This document shows, in pieces, positions 9,907 to 17,771 of a DNA stretch of 33,724 nt; the first letter of the stretch is position 1, and every line of letters starts with the position of its first letter. Source of the DNA: a virus; IMG/VR virus record IMGVR_UViG_3300008108_006643, positions 1-33,724 of that record; one strand, given 5' to 3'. The notes under the pieces were generated by a model. That model made no database searches. It saw nothing but the letters and a program-made list of their open reading frames with translations, and was not told the origin of the DNA. Made by a program: the position numbers and the translations under genes.

Positions 9907-10539
9907 TCACCCGCAATCTGCTACGTACAGCCGCCACTCCCCGTCAACCATTTCCGCCTCCGCCCAAGCTCCGGACACAATCGATATGTTCTTCATTCGA
10001 CTGAACACCGTGATGTTCTCACCAGAGTCTTCGAACGTTCCCGCCGGCGTTCTCCGCCACACCCGAAACGATGCCGTTGCGGGGGCATTCGCGGGGTTGG
10101 AAGACGCTGCTAGGTTTCCGCTCAACCGTCCGAAGTATTTCGGCGTAGCCTCGCCTGTCGCAATAACAACCGCGGTCGTGTCCGCAGACGGGGCGGGATA
10201 CAGCACGCGAAAACCACCACCGCCCCGGCCAATACCCCAAGACCCTGGGATCGGGCCGACCAAGGACCCCGCATCCGGAGCCCCTATTATCTTTACCCTC
10301 CGGGGTGTTGTCCAGAGGTACGCCTCACCGAACGTGTTCGCTGCTATCGGGCGGGCACCGTTGACCAAATACAGGGCGGAACCCGTAGCGTTTGGCTTGT
10401 TGGCCTGGAGAATTCCGGCTACCGGGTTTGAGCGAAAACTCATAACCGCATACGGAGGTATGGCCTCTCCAGACACGTTTCGAAACCTCAACGCGTACTG
10501 CGGCTCTGCTGGGGCTCTCGAGTATGTTGGTTCAACCAT
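9907..10539 (-). CDS. Phage tail-tip/accessory structural protein
   Basis: 210 residues from ATG 10539, overlapping the end of the upstream gene by 8 nt. The N-terminal half has the pattern LRFRNVSGEAIPPYAVM followed by a YLVNGARPI stretch and a Gly-rich loop. I recall this layout from small virion proteins of GC-rich phages. It ends in GEWRLYVADCG, and the next gene begins with a Cys cluster. The protein is probably beta-rich with no membrane segment. Its exact role is unknown; it could decorate the tail tip or link tip proteins. Confidence 0.7.
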   Translation of the reverse strand: MVEPTYSRAPAEPQYALRFRNVSGEAIPPYAVMSFRSNPVAGILQANKPNATGSALYLVNGARPIAANTFGEAYLWTTPRRVKIIGAPDAGSLVGPIPGSWGIGRGGGGFRVLYPAPSADTTAVVIATGEATPKYFGRLSGNLAASSNPANAPATASFRVWRRTPAGTFEDSGENITVFSRMKNISIVSGAWAEAEMVDGEWRLYVADCG

Positions 10540-12190
10540 CGACGGTATCCAGTCGGGCTTGGTCCAAATCTCTCACTGAGTATTCCGCCATTGCCGCCAC
10601 GCGTCTCTCCCGACGAGAAGGAATCCCCCGGTCGAATTCCCAGTTTCGAGAAGCAACGGTGCGGTTCACCGCGTGCTCAAACTCTCCGCAAGTCAGCACA
10701 TGCTGTACCTGCAGAATAGCGCCGTCGCATCGCAGAGTCAACTGTGGCTGCGAATACACTACTTGCTGGGCGGCTCCTGTGGCGTAAAGGCCAGACACTG
10801 CCGTTGCGTTGCTGTCGGCAATTGTCTGCAGATCTGTCTGGTTTGTGGTTTGCCCGGTCATTGCGTGATTGCCTGAATAGTTGGCGATGATCTCAAACCG
10901 AGACTCGCCCGAGACCACAGCGTATCCGCTACCCTGCGGGTACACATCGACATCCACGAACTGCTGGTGTGTCGCGTACGTGGAGGGGCTGCGGATTTGA
11001 AAGGCACATTCGAGGTACAGTTGGGCGGGCTCAAAATAGTTGCTGGTCGGGTTGAAGATCACCTGCGGCTCCGAGAATATCACCATCCCGTACTCCGGCT
11101 CTGTTCGGAAAAAGTCTGTGACTTGATCCGTCACCGCAGTGTCCTGCAGGTCCTCTCCCGCCGCGAATGTGGGATCCTGCCACGACAACCGTTTTGTCCG
11201 CTTGCCGTAGACCCGCGGCCAGCCTCGCGTATCCCAATCACGTATCGTCTGCTTTTCCAACAGCCCGGATTGGAGCGGCAGGATGAAGTCCAACCCCGGA
11301 ACAGCCGTACCAAAGAACGGCAACACCCACGTGGGGGCTTGTGCCGTGTCGTTGACAAACCCTCGAATCCTGTAGGCCCTGCGAACAAAGCCCAGGCTGG
11401 TCTCTCGAGTTTGAGCCGTGATGCTGTTGTCTTCGTCTTGCAGGGCGTACGGAGATGTTGTACCCCACCCGCCAGCAGGCTTGTAGGACAGGTCGTCAAT
11501 CGGCTTCCAGCGACCGTCAGTGTCTAGGCCTACAGCCTCTAACGCCATACGAGCCTGCATACACGTTCGACCAAACACAGTGCGCACGTAGCGGGGGGCG
11601 ACTTTTGGGTCGAGGCCTTCGGTACGCAGAAACACGTCATTCGTCGGCAACGTCGCCCCAGTACCAAGCCGTACCACCTTCACAGGCTCATTGCCAAAGT
11701 TCAAAGCGATTGTGTACCCTCGATCCTCTAACAGCTTGCGAAGATGCACCGCAGGAGATGCCTGCTCGAACGTGACTCGGGGGTAGACGTTGGTCGGCAA
11801 CACAGACACGTCAGCACTGGGCTCCCCCATAGCCGTCAACAATATCGTCGCGATCTGCCGCAGGTTTTTCTCCGTAGCCGTGACGCGCTTTCCGCCCATC
11901 ACCAGGTTGTAGTCTCCAGAGATCGTTGGTAGACGCGACCAATGGTCGCGTCTGTCGAGCAGGATGATGTCTAGGAATTTACCCTCGACCAACTTAAACG
12001 AGGCCACGTCTACGACGCAATTCGGCAGAGTGATTGTGGTCCCGCCCCACACCATCGTCAAAGTGCCTGACGTCGGAAAGTTCCCGATCTGCGGCAAGGC
12101 GCGTAGTTGAACCTTGTCGGGATCAAAACCGGAATGCTGCGTGTACACCATCTCGCACGGGTACGATATACCCGGAAACGACCACGGCAT
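10532..12190 (-). CDS. Putative tail hub or distal-tail protein
   Basis: 552 residues from ATG 12190. The first 180 residues contain beta-rich patterns followed by segments (LRKLLEDRGYTIALNF, VKVVRLGTG) like those in the double-barrel hub proteins related to T4 gp27, Mu gp44 and siphophage tail-associated proteins. These form the tip ring at the end of the tail tube. A mid region (residues about 240-420) alternates strands and Pro/Gly turns, and the C-terminus is charged. Size and place after the tail tube and chaperone-position genes fit a hub. The homology is my reading of patterns, not a proven match. Confidence 0.65.
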   Translation of the reverse strand: MPWSFPGISYPCEMVYTQHSGFDPDKVQLRALPQIGNFPTSGTLTMVWGGTTITLPNCVVDVASFKLVEGKFLDIILLDRRDHWSRLPTISGDYNLVMGGKRVTATEKNLRQIATILLTAMGEPSADVSVLPTNVYPRVTFEQASPAVHLRKLLEDRGYTIALNFGNEPVKVVRLGTGATLPTNDVFLRTEGLDPKVAPRYVRTVFGRTCMQARMALEAVGLDTDGRWKPIDDLSYKPAGGWGTTSPYALQDEDNSITAQTRETSLGFVRRAYRIRGFVNDTAQAPTWVLPFFGTAVPGLDFILPLQSGLLEKQTIRDWDTRGWPRVYGKRTKRLSWQDPTFAAGEDLQDTAVTDQVTDFFRTEPEYGMVIFSEPQVIFNPTSNYFEPAQLYLECAFQIRSPSTYATHQQFVDVDVYPQGSGYAVVSGESRFEIIANYSGNHAMTGQTTNQTDLQTIADSNATAVSGLYATGAAQQVVYSQPQLTLRCDGAILQVQHVLTCGEFEHAVNRTVASRNWEFDRGIPSRRERRVAAMAEYSVRDLDQARLDTVDG

Positions 12191-12202
12191 GTTGACCTCA
12201 GA

Positions 12203-12955
12203 TTACGGAGGGAGAAACCCGGGAAACAATTGGGACACCGTGGCCTCCTGCACATACTTCCACGAGATCGGGTACATCTCGGGGTTCCCTGCTGCGTTCA
12301 AATCCTGGGGCGAGTCGTACGCCAACTCTCGCAGAGGGCCGTGCTCGAGAGTAGGGAACAGTGGGGCTGGGGGTGTTGGGTATGCCTGACGCCCGATCGC
12401 TTGGCCTTCTTGTATGTAGAAAAATGTTGTCGCAGTCTGGAGTGTCTGCTTCTGTGGGTCGCCGACCTCTTGGGGGCTGTACCGCCACCGCGGGCCGCCG
12501 TTGCCTTTAATGGTCAGCCTCTCCCGGTAGGAATGCACGCCTGTCCCAGTGCGAACCTCTGCACGCAGGACGATGGAGTAAGACCTGCGGTTGAGGTATT
12601 CGATTTGGCCGGTCCACGGCCCTTCGATGTATGTGGGGGGTTGGATAACTTTGACACCGCCGAAGGTGTTTGCGCTGGTCAACACGTGAGCTGTGGCCGT
12701 AACGCCGTCGGGCAAATACAGACCGCAGTTTTGGTTATCAACCGCGTACGCCGCTTCCAAGCTCTGCAGGGCGGTAGTCAACAAGGCCTTGGTCTGATCT
12801 GGGGTGGCTTGAGTCGGTACGATCTTGACGCCCACGATAGTGTACTCAAAAATCGTGCCCATCCTGCGGCGGTAGCCGTCCATAATCGCCGTAGCAGCGA
12901 CACGCAACCCGCACTCACAGTTGTCGTGGGCGTAGTTTCCGTATTTGAAAATCAC
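12203..12955 (-). CDS. Tail-associated protein of unknown function
   Basis: 250 residues with a likely GTG start at 12955, directly after the stop of the preceding gene (TGAC-GTG). The N-terminus has CEC at residues 13-15. Residues about 30-60 include TIFEYTIVGVKIVP, then a helix (QTKALLTTALQSLEAAY). The C-terminal half is rich in Pro, Tyr and Gln. No family is recognised. It is transcribed between the chaperone-position gene pair and the putative hub, where siphophages keep tape-measure and distal-tail genes, but it is too short and too little helical for a normal tape measure. Confidence 0.65.
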   Translation of the reverse strand: MIFKYGNYAHDNCECGLRVAATAIMDGYRRRMGTIFEYTIVGVKIVPTQATPDQTKALLTTALQSLEAAYAVDNQNCGLYLPDGVTATAHVLTSANTFGGVKVIQPPTYIEGPWTGQIEYLNRRSYSIVLRAEVRTGTGVHSYRERLTIKGNGGPRWRYSPQEVGDPQKQTLQTATTFFYIQEGQAIGRQAYPTPPAPLFPTLEHGPLRELAYDSPQDLNAAGNPEMYPISWKYVQEATVSQLFPGFLPP

Positions 12956-12956
12956 G

Positions 12957-13901
12957 TCAGTACCTCCTGTCTAACTGACTCGACTGACGTGACACAAAAT
13001 GCTGCGACACCATCTCAGACGTGCTTTCGACTCCCGCGGCGACGGGGGGCTGAAACAGATTCCTCGGCGTAACGTCGGTCGGGGCGTTGGGTGCCGTCCG
13101 AGCGGTGAGTCTGTCAGCAGCCTCAAACATCGCCTTTGCATCGAAAACAGTTGGCGGGGGTACTACAAAATCTACTCGGATATTGGGCGTCACCTGCACG
13201 CCGCTTACCATATACGGCTGTTGTGGGTTGGCGGGATCTCCGACGTTCGGGCGAGGTATTGCTGCGGTGGCCAACACGCCGGCGGCGTACTCCGGAGATA
13301 CAACTTTTGCAATCGCGCCTTGCGATTGGTTGGCCGGGGTGTATTCTGCAGGAGGGGCGGACACGAACCGTGCCGCCGCGAATTCCGCGGACTGTTGCCG
13401 GGACGCTTCCCGCTCTGCCGGCGTTGCGAACGGGGATACAGCCTCTCGGGGTGCGTTTACCTCCGCAGGGTTTTGAGTGTACCACTCATATCGAGAGGGC
13501 TTAGCCGGACCGACCGTCTGAAAAACTGCCGAGATTGGCGATGCAGGTGCAGCCGTCGCGGGTTCTGACGGTCGAGCTGTAGCAACTCGACCGGTAGATT
13601 CAGGCCGCTGGGTGCCGACCGCCGGAGCGGCGCTGGTTTGCACATTCGTGGCGACCCCTGCGACAGGGGTCGCAATCTGCTGCTGTGTGGCCGGCAACGC
13701 GGGTGTTACGCTTCCGTACTCATTACTTGCGACACTCGCCGGACTGACAGGCTGGGTTCCCACAGAAGAGGCACGGGACGTCTGGAGGCGAAACTGCGCC
13801 GCGTGAAGAAGATCCATCGGGTTTGGTAAAACCCGCTCCTCGGGAGGCGCCTCGGCCAGCAAGCGGATCAGTTCCGGGATTGTTTCCACGCTGCACCACA
13901 T
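12957..13901 (-). CDS. Ala/Pro/Thr/Ser-rich tail-region protein overlapping the upstream gene
   Basis: Up to 314 residues. The first in-frame start (ATG 13901) lies just after an in-frame TAG and has no Shine-Dalgarno. A second ATG at 13817 is possible. The first 30 residues are helical (ETIPELIRLLAEAPPEE) and the remainder is low-complexity Ala, Thr, Val, Pro and Ser. Its first 179 nt overlap the 3' end of the 273-residue gene in another frame, and it follows the tail tube. That is the arrangement of tail assembly chaperones (lambda G and G-T). The frame relation is +1 or -2, not the lambda -1. Either it starts internally or it is made as a shift product; the sequence does not decide. Confidence 0.6.
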   Translation of the reverse strand: MWCSVETIPELIRLLAEAPPEERVLPNPMDLLHAAQFRLQTSRASSVGTQPVSPASVASNEYGSVTPALPATQQQIATPVAGVATNVQTSAAPAVGTQRPESTGRVATARPSEPATAAPASPISAVFQTVGPAKPSRYEWYTQNPAEVNAPREAVSPFATPAEREASRQQSAEFAAARFVSAPPAEYTPANQSQGAIAKVVSPEYAAGVLATAAIPRPNVGDPANPQQPYMVSGVQVTPNIRVDFVVPPPTVFDAKAMFEAADRLTARTAPNAPTDVTPRNLFQPPVAAGVESTSEMVSQHFVSRQSSQLDRRY

Positions 13902-14544
13902 TGTCTAAGACTGAGCGGTATGTCATATATCTCGGGCAGTTGCTGAGTTTATGGACCTGAAACCGGTACGTCCAATAATGTTGCCACAGTTTCCGAAACT
14001 GCGGGTTTGACACCCCCAAGCTGACCTCAGGGCTGCCTTTGGCGCAGGACCCTCCGGGTGTCAGGCAATGCGGCACACTCCCCGGCGGAAGTTTGTACGG
14101 TTGCCCCGAGTGGTCGAGCCCCACTGTGAAGTGTACCAGATCGACTCGGTATTCCGAGCACAGACTACACGAGAAGCGGCTGACCTCTGGTTGTTGGGCT
14201 TGCATGACAGCGTGATCTCGAACCTGCTCAGGCGTCAAGGCGGGTTTTGCCATCGCCTGCAACACTGCGATAAAATCTTCGCTACTGGAGACCACCGTTT
14301 TGATAAGGTCTTCGATGGAATCGACCGGACGTAACGTGAAAACGTACGGGGGTTGGAATACCGGCAAAAGCCAACGCCTGTTTTTATCGAACCTCGTATA
14401 CGCGGCAAACAGCTCTGTCGGTTCCACCAATCCGACCGTGGATCTGACGTACAGCACAGGCGACATCTCAGCCGCTCTGGACTTAAGATTGACGGCTGCT
14501 GTCGCCCCGTCATCAATCTCCGCGGGTATCAGTGTGGGGGTCAT
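13723..14544 (-). CDS. Cysteine-rich protein in tail-chaperone position
   Basis: 273 residues from ATG 14544, following the tail tube gene by 12 nt. The middle has CSLC and further Cys and His (HCLTPGGSC), and the C-terminus holds PCLFCGNPACQSGEC, a CxxC-x4-C-x4-C zinc-knuckle-like pattern. Residues about 70-130 are helical (VDSIEDLIKTVVSSSEDFIAV). Position and the long out-of-frame overlap with the next gene recall siphophage tail assembly chaperone G, which coats the tape measure during assembly. Zinc knuckles are not typical of that family, so I give the position-based role only as a hypothesis. Confidence 0.65.
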   Translation of the reverse strand: MTPTLIPAEIDDGATAAVNLKSRAAEMSPVLYVRSTVGLVEPTELFAAYTRFDKNRRWLLPVFQPPYVFTLRPVDSIEDLIKTVVSSSEDFIAVLQAMAKPALTPEQVRDHAVMQAQQPEVSRFSCSLCSEYRVDLVHFTVGLDHSGQPYKLPPGSVPHCLTPGGSCAKGSPEVSLGVSNPQFRKLWQHYWTYRFQVHKLSNCPRYMTYRSVLDNVVQRGNNPGTDPLAGRGASRGAGFTKPDGSSSRGAVSPPDVPCLFCGNPACQSGECRK

Positions 14545-14556
14545 CTCAAAACCTCG

Positions 14557-15438
14557 TCAAGTGCCGTACAGCGAAAACGTAAACGCCGGGTCGTTGCCGC
14601 TTCGGTACGCCTCCCATGTTTCGTTGATCCTGATCTCTTCCGTAGCGCCCGGCACCGACGGGCTTTGGGGCACAAGCACGCCATACCCCATGCTGAATGT
14701 GAGAGAGTCGTTCCCGTTAGTGATACGGTGAGACAAAGCGCGGGGCGTGACAGCTCGGTTCAGCCAGTAGTGGTCTTTGTTCGCTGCGATGTACGGGCAA
14801 GCGAAGGCCAGCAGTACCTGTCGCGGCCCGGGACCGACGTCGGTCACCGTCTCGCTGGCATTCCAGCTCGGCACCAACCTGTTGTCAATCACGATAGCGT
14901 AGCGGTCATGGGCCGCGGCCACCCCGCCGACAGTAAGATCCGCCCCCGGGAATGCGATCAGGTTGTCAACGGTCCCGTCCACAAACGAGAACGCGGCGTC
15001 CTCAATTTCATCTGTCGCAATCCAAGTGGACTCGGCTTGGATAGGCATAGTGCCGACCTGACCGCGCAACACCAACCGCTGCAGTCGGCAAGACGTGTAT
15101 TTGTGCTTAGCGCCAACCTTGTCAACGCAGATCTCGGTGGTGCCTACAGACTCATTCGCCGTGTACAACCACGGAGACGCCTGCGTACCGGCTCCCGTGC
15201 GAGTAGTGCCGGCCAACGCGAGCAGTTGGTCAAGGATCGGTCGAGTAGCGTCGTGTGTGAGCTGGAACTGCACCAGCTTGCGGCCAGTGGCTACCCGCTG
15301 CACAATCGGATCGCGACTACCGCAAATAGCCGACGGGTTTACCACACGCTCTTGCGTCGAGCTGTCTTCAAACGAAGCGAAACAGAAAGCGTTTCCTCCG
15401 ATACTGACCCGACTGCTGACGCCCGTGCTTACTGGCAT
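14557..15438 (-). CDS. Major tail tube protein
   Basis: 293 residues from ATG 15438. The N-terminal region (VSSRVSIGGNAF) is followed by a helix and strand block (VQRVATGRKLVQFQL). A second beta domain around residues 145-190 includes FVDGTVDNLIAFPGADLTVG and YAIVIDNRLVP. It then has the strand-rich end expected of siphophage tail tube subunits, which stack as hexameric rings to make the DNA conduit. The place right after the tail terminator and before the chaperone-position genes supports this. Size and pattern match tube proteins well, though I could not run a comparison. No export signal is present, as expected for a cytoplasmically assembled virion protein. Confidence 0.72.
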   Translation of the reverse strand: MPVSTGVSSRVSIGGNAFCFASFEDSSTQERVVNPSAICGSRDPIVQRVATGRKLVQFQLTHDATRPILDQLLALAGTTRTGAGTQASPWLYTANESVGTTEICVDKVGAKHKYTSCRLQRLVLRGQVGTMPIQAESTWIATDEIEDAAFSFVDGTVDNLIAFPGADLTVGGVAAAHDRYAIVIDNRLVPSWNASETVTDVGPGPRQVLLAFACPYIAANKDHYWLNRAVTPRALSHRITNGNDSLTFSMGYGVLVPQSPSVPGATEEIRINETWEAYRSGNDPAFTFSLYGT

Positions 15439-15441
15439 GTC

Positions 15442-15978
15442 TCACGCTCCACGAGGGTGCCGCACCATAACCTGAAACACAAACTGTGCCACAACTTGAG
15501 CACTCCGCACAAACGATGCAGGGTCTACGCTCGTGCGTCGCACGGTCTGAACAACGTAAGGATCATACTCTGTTGGACTGGCGTCCTGCAAGAACGGATT
15601 GGGTGTGGTCAAAAGCGATTGGCGGATTATTGACTGCCACTGAGAAAAAGACTCGAACGTCGTCAAATTGGATTGAGGGCAGTTCTCGACGATGAGGATA
15701 GCGACACGAACAATCTCGTCATCCGCTGTCGAGACGCCGGACGGGGTGGCTGTGTCAACCGGTAACGCCGACACAAGAATGGCCGGCAACGGGATGTTCC
15801 CTACACCGCTCGAAGTGCGTGTCTGCTCGGACCCTTCCAACGCTCGGACTTGGCGGATTGCAGAAGGGTGAACCTGCCGGCACCGCTCCCCCTCGACCGG
15901 CACAAATTTGTTTTGTGCGGCCAAGGTCTGCAGAATCGTCAGGGTGCGAGACAGGATTCTCGTTTCAGGAGACGACAT
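15442..15978 (-). CDS. Putative tail terminator / tail completion protein
   Basis: 178 residues from ATG 15978, overlapping the neck protein gene by 14 nt and ending 3 nt before the tail tube start. It has a helical N-terminus and a central strand (IVRVAILIVENC). Next is FESFSQWQSIIRQSLL and a final strand (VVAQFVFQVMVRHPRGA). The mixed alpha/beta layout and size fit the lambda gpU-type tail terminators that cap the tube and join it to the head. The call rests mainly on gene order between neck and tube. Confidence 0.55.
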   Translation of the reverse strand: MSSPETRILSRTLTILQTLAAQNKFVPVEGERCRQVHPSAIRQVRALEGSEQTRTSSGVGNIPLPAILVSALPVDTATPSGVSTADDEIVRVAILIVENCPQSNLTTFESFSQWQSIIRQSLLTTPNPFLQDASPTEYDPYVVQTVRRTSVDPASFVRSAQVVAQFVFQVMVRHPRGA

Positions 15979-17122
15979 ATCCGATATCCTTCAGCCGCAG
16001 CCCGTACCAATACTGAAGTTCAGAACGCATGTTGGTGACGTTTCGGTTATCCGCGGCTAAGGCTTCGCGGACTGCGTCCGCGAGATTGGACTTCGACACC
16101 AGTTTTTCGTTGTGGTTCCCCACCGGGCGTGTGCCATATTCGTCTTCGGCTAAGCGGAACACCAGGCTTTGCATGGCCCCGCCCGCGCAGTCAATGTGGG
16201 TGGACGCCACGTAAGCCACCCCGCTCGCCGATGCGGTTGTGTCTGACACTCGCACTTGCGTGGAGGATAAGAACGCTGTCACCAGCATTTCCGACACGGG
16301 GGTTTCTAAGACCGACGGGTCTTGTGCGTAATCGCCGTACGAGCCGACAGGGGGTGTCGTCGCGCTAGCCGACAGCCTCAACACCGCACCAACAAAAGCG
16401 GGTGTCACTATCGGGTCTGAAAAGGTGGCGATCCCGTCGGCAACGCTGACCGTTCCTCTCGACTCCCGGACAAGTAACTGCGACGGGCGTCGGGCTTGGT
16501 ACATGTACGCCAGTTCTGTGGGTGTGTAGATCTCGCACGGTATCCACAGGCACCATCGCCCAGGGTGCCGGGGGTCCGCAAAAATCGAATACTGCGTCGG
16601 CAACGTCGGCGACCACGAAAACCCCTCTTGGATTTGAAACGCTGTTGTCGGAGAAACCCGCCACATCCGGATGTTTTGGTGGCCTTCGTACACCACTATG
16701 ACATCACTTACCTCAGCAGGTAGGGGGTACAGTACCTGCTGCAGCACATAACTCACGTTAGTCAGGTCTACGGCAGGTCTGGTCTCTGGGTACAGCTCAA
16801 CCTGTGTAGAGCTGAGCCTACGGAAAATAGGGTACCACGTGCGATCTATGAGAAGGTGTTGGGTAGGAGCCATCTCCGGAAACGTGTTCCCGGTGAGGGT
16901 GACCAACCCGGTGTTTTTGGAGAACGACACAGTGCCTGTGTTTTGGCCGGGATACACCCGCAGCACTCCCGAACGGTGGAAGTAACTCCAGCTTGCGAGA
17001 GTGTGCATGCGCCCCCACGCCATCTGCACAGCGTTACGTACGCGCTGCTCCAGACTGCCCGACAGTATGGTGTCGAGCTGGGTGGCCAAAAAACTCATGA
17101 CGTCCGCAAAGCTAAGTAGCAT
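15965..17122 (-). CDS. Putative head-tail connector (neck) protein
   Basis: 385 residues from ATG 17122, overlapping the upstream gene by 11 nt. The N-terminal helix set (SLEQRVRNAVQMAWGRMHTL), followed by a long beta-rich central region and a helical C-terminus, resembles adaptor or head-completion proteins. These attach to the portal after DNA packaging and form the tail docking site. At 385 residues it is long for a siphophage adaptor, and the inserted beta region (about residues 60-300) may be an extra surface domain. The place between portal and tail terminator is the main support. Confidence 0.55.
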   Translation of the reverse strand: MLLSFADVMSFLATQLDTILSGSLEQRVRNAVQMAWGRMHTLASWSYFHRSGVLRVYPGQNTGTVSFSKNTGLVTLTGNTFPEMAPTQHLLIDRTWYPIFRRLSSTQVELYPETRPAVDLTNVSYVLQQVLYPLPAEVSDVIVVYEGHQNIRMWRVSPTTAFQIQEGFSWSPTLPTQYSIFADPRHPGRWCLWIPCEIYTPTELAYMYQARRPSQLLVRESRGTVSVADGIATFSDPIVTPAFVGAVLRLSASATTPPVGSYGDYAQDPSVLETPVSEMLVTAFLSSTQVRVSDTTASASGVAYVASTHIDCAGGAMQSLVFRLAEDEYGTRPVGNHNEKLVSKSNLADAVREALAADNRNVTNMRSELQYWYGLRLKDIGYVVS

Positions 17123-17771
17123 CTTTGAAAACCTTGGCGCACTGCTCCAGTGTCGTGGGTGCGTTTCGAACGTCGTCAGCGGTTACCAGCTTGGTGTGCT
17201 GGTAAATCACCTCTTCCTTCAGGTCTGCATCCGACACATTGCGGTACGTGTCTGGCTGCTCCTGACGGTATTCGTTCATATACCTCTGAACAATGTCAGG
17301 GGCCATGCGAACAATCTGCGGGGTGGGCGTGACTTGGTCGCCGACTACTTCCCAGTCGCCCTGCACATCGCGGCCCCGCTCCCGAGCATACTCCTGCACA
17401 CTCTGCAGAGAGTTTTTGTGGGTGACGACCGCACGAGGGTCCCCGGGGTACTCAACCAGGCCGCGGTACACCACAGCGTCGGCTGGCAAATCCTCGCCGG
17501 TTTTTGCCCGGTAGTTTTTGCGGTACAGCGCCAACATCTCAGGGCAACCCCGGAACGTTTTCTCGACATTGCCCTCGTTCGCCATCACCATGCGATCATC
17601 GACCCCGGTTGTGGGGGCCTTCCGACACGCCAGCATGGCCGCCATACGCACGCCCTCGCGGGCTACTATGGTGTCAAAGAACGCCACGGCTTCCGGCCCG
17701 CAGGCCCACACCGCCTCAAACTCAGACTGATCCGACAAACGACTGTACCGCTGTGGGGGTTTACTGGACAC
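17112..17771 (-). CDS. Hypothetical phage protein between portal and neck genes
   Basis: 219 residues with a GTG start at 17771, preceded by AAGGAATAACC, a good ribosome-binding site. It overlaps the portal gene end by 11 nt and its own end overlaps the neck gene by 11 nt. It is charged and probably helical, with REGVRMAAMLACRKAPTTG near residues 38-56 and VVYRGLVEYPGDP near 99-111. No membrane segment, export signal or known catalytic motif was seen. I recall similar uncharacterised proteins in this position in other phages. A head-maturation or structural role is possible but unproven. Confidence 0.7.
   Translation of the reverse strand: MSSKPPQRYSRLSDQSEFEAVWACGPEAVAFFDTIVAREGVRMAAMLACRKAPTTGVDDRMVMANEGNVEKTFRGCPEMLALYRKNYRAKTGEDLPADAVVYRGLVEYPGDPRAVVTHKNSLQSVQEYARERGRDVQGDWEVVGDQVTPTPQIVRMAPDIVQRYMNEYRQEQPDTYRNVSDADLKEEVIYQHTKLVTADDVRNAPTTLEQCAKVFKDAT

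Noticed and set aside
13828-13834. GGGTTTT, a -1 slippery heptamer in the correct register of the 273-residue gene
   Set aside because: The downstream 314-residue frame is +1 or -2 relative to the upstream gene. A -1 shift would enter a third frame that stops soon, so this heptamer does not explain the overlap.
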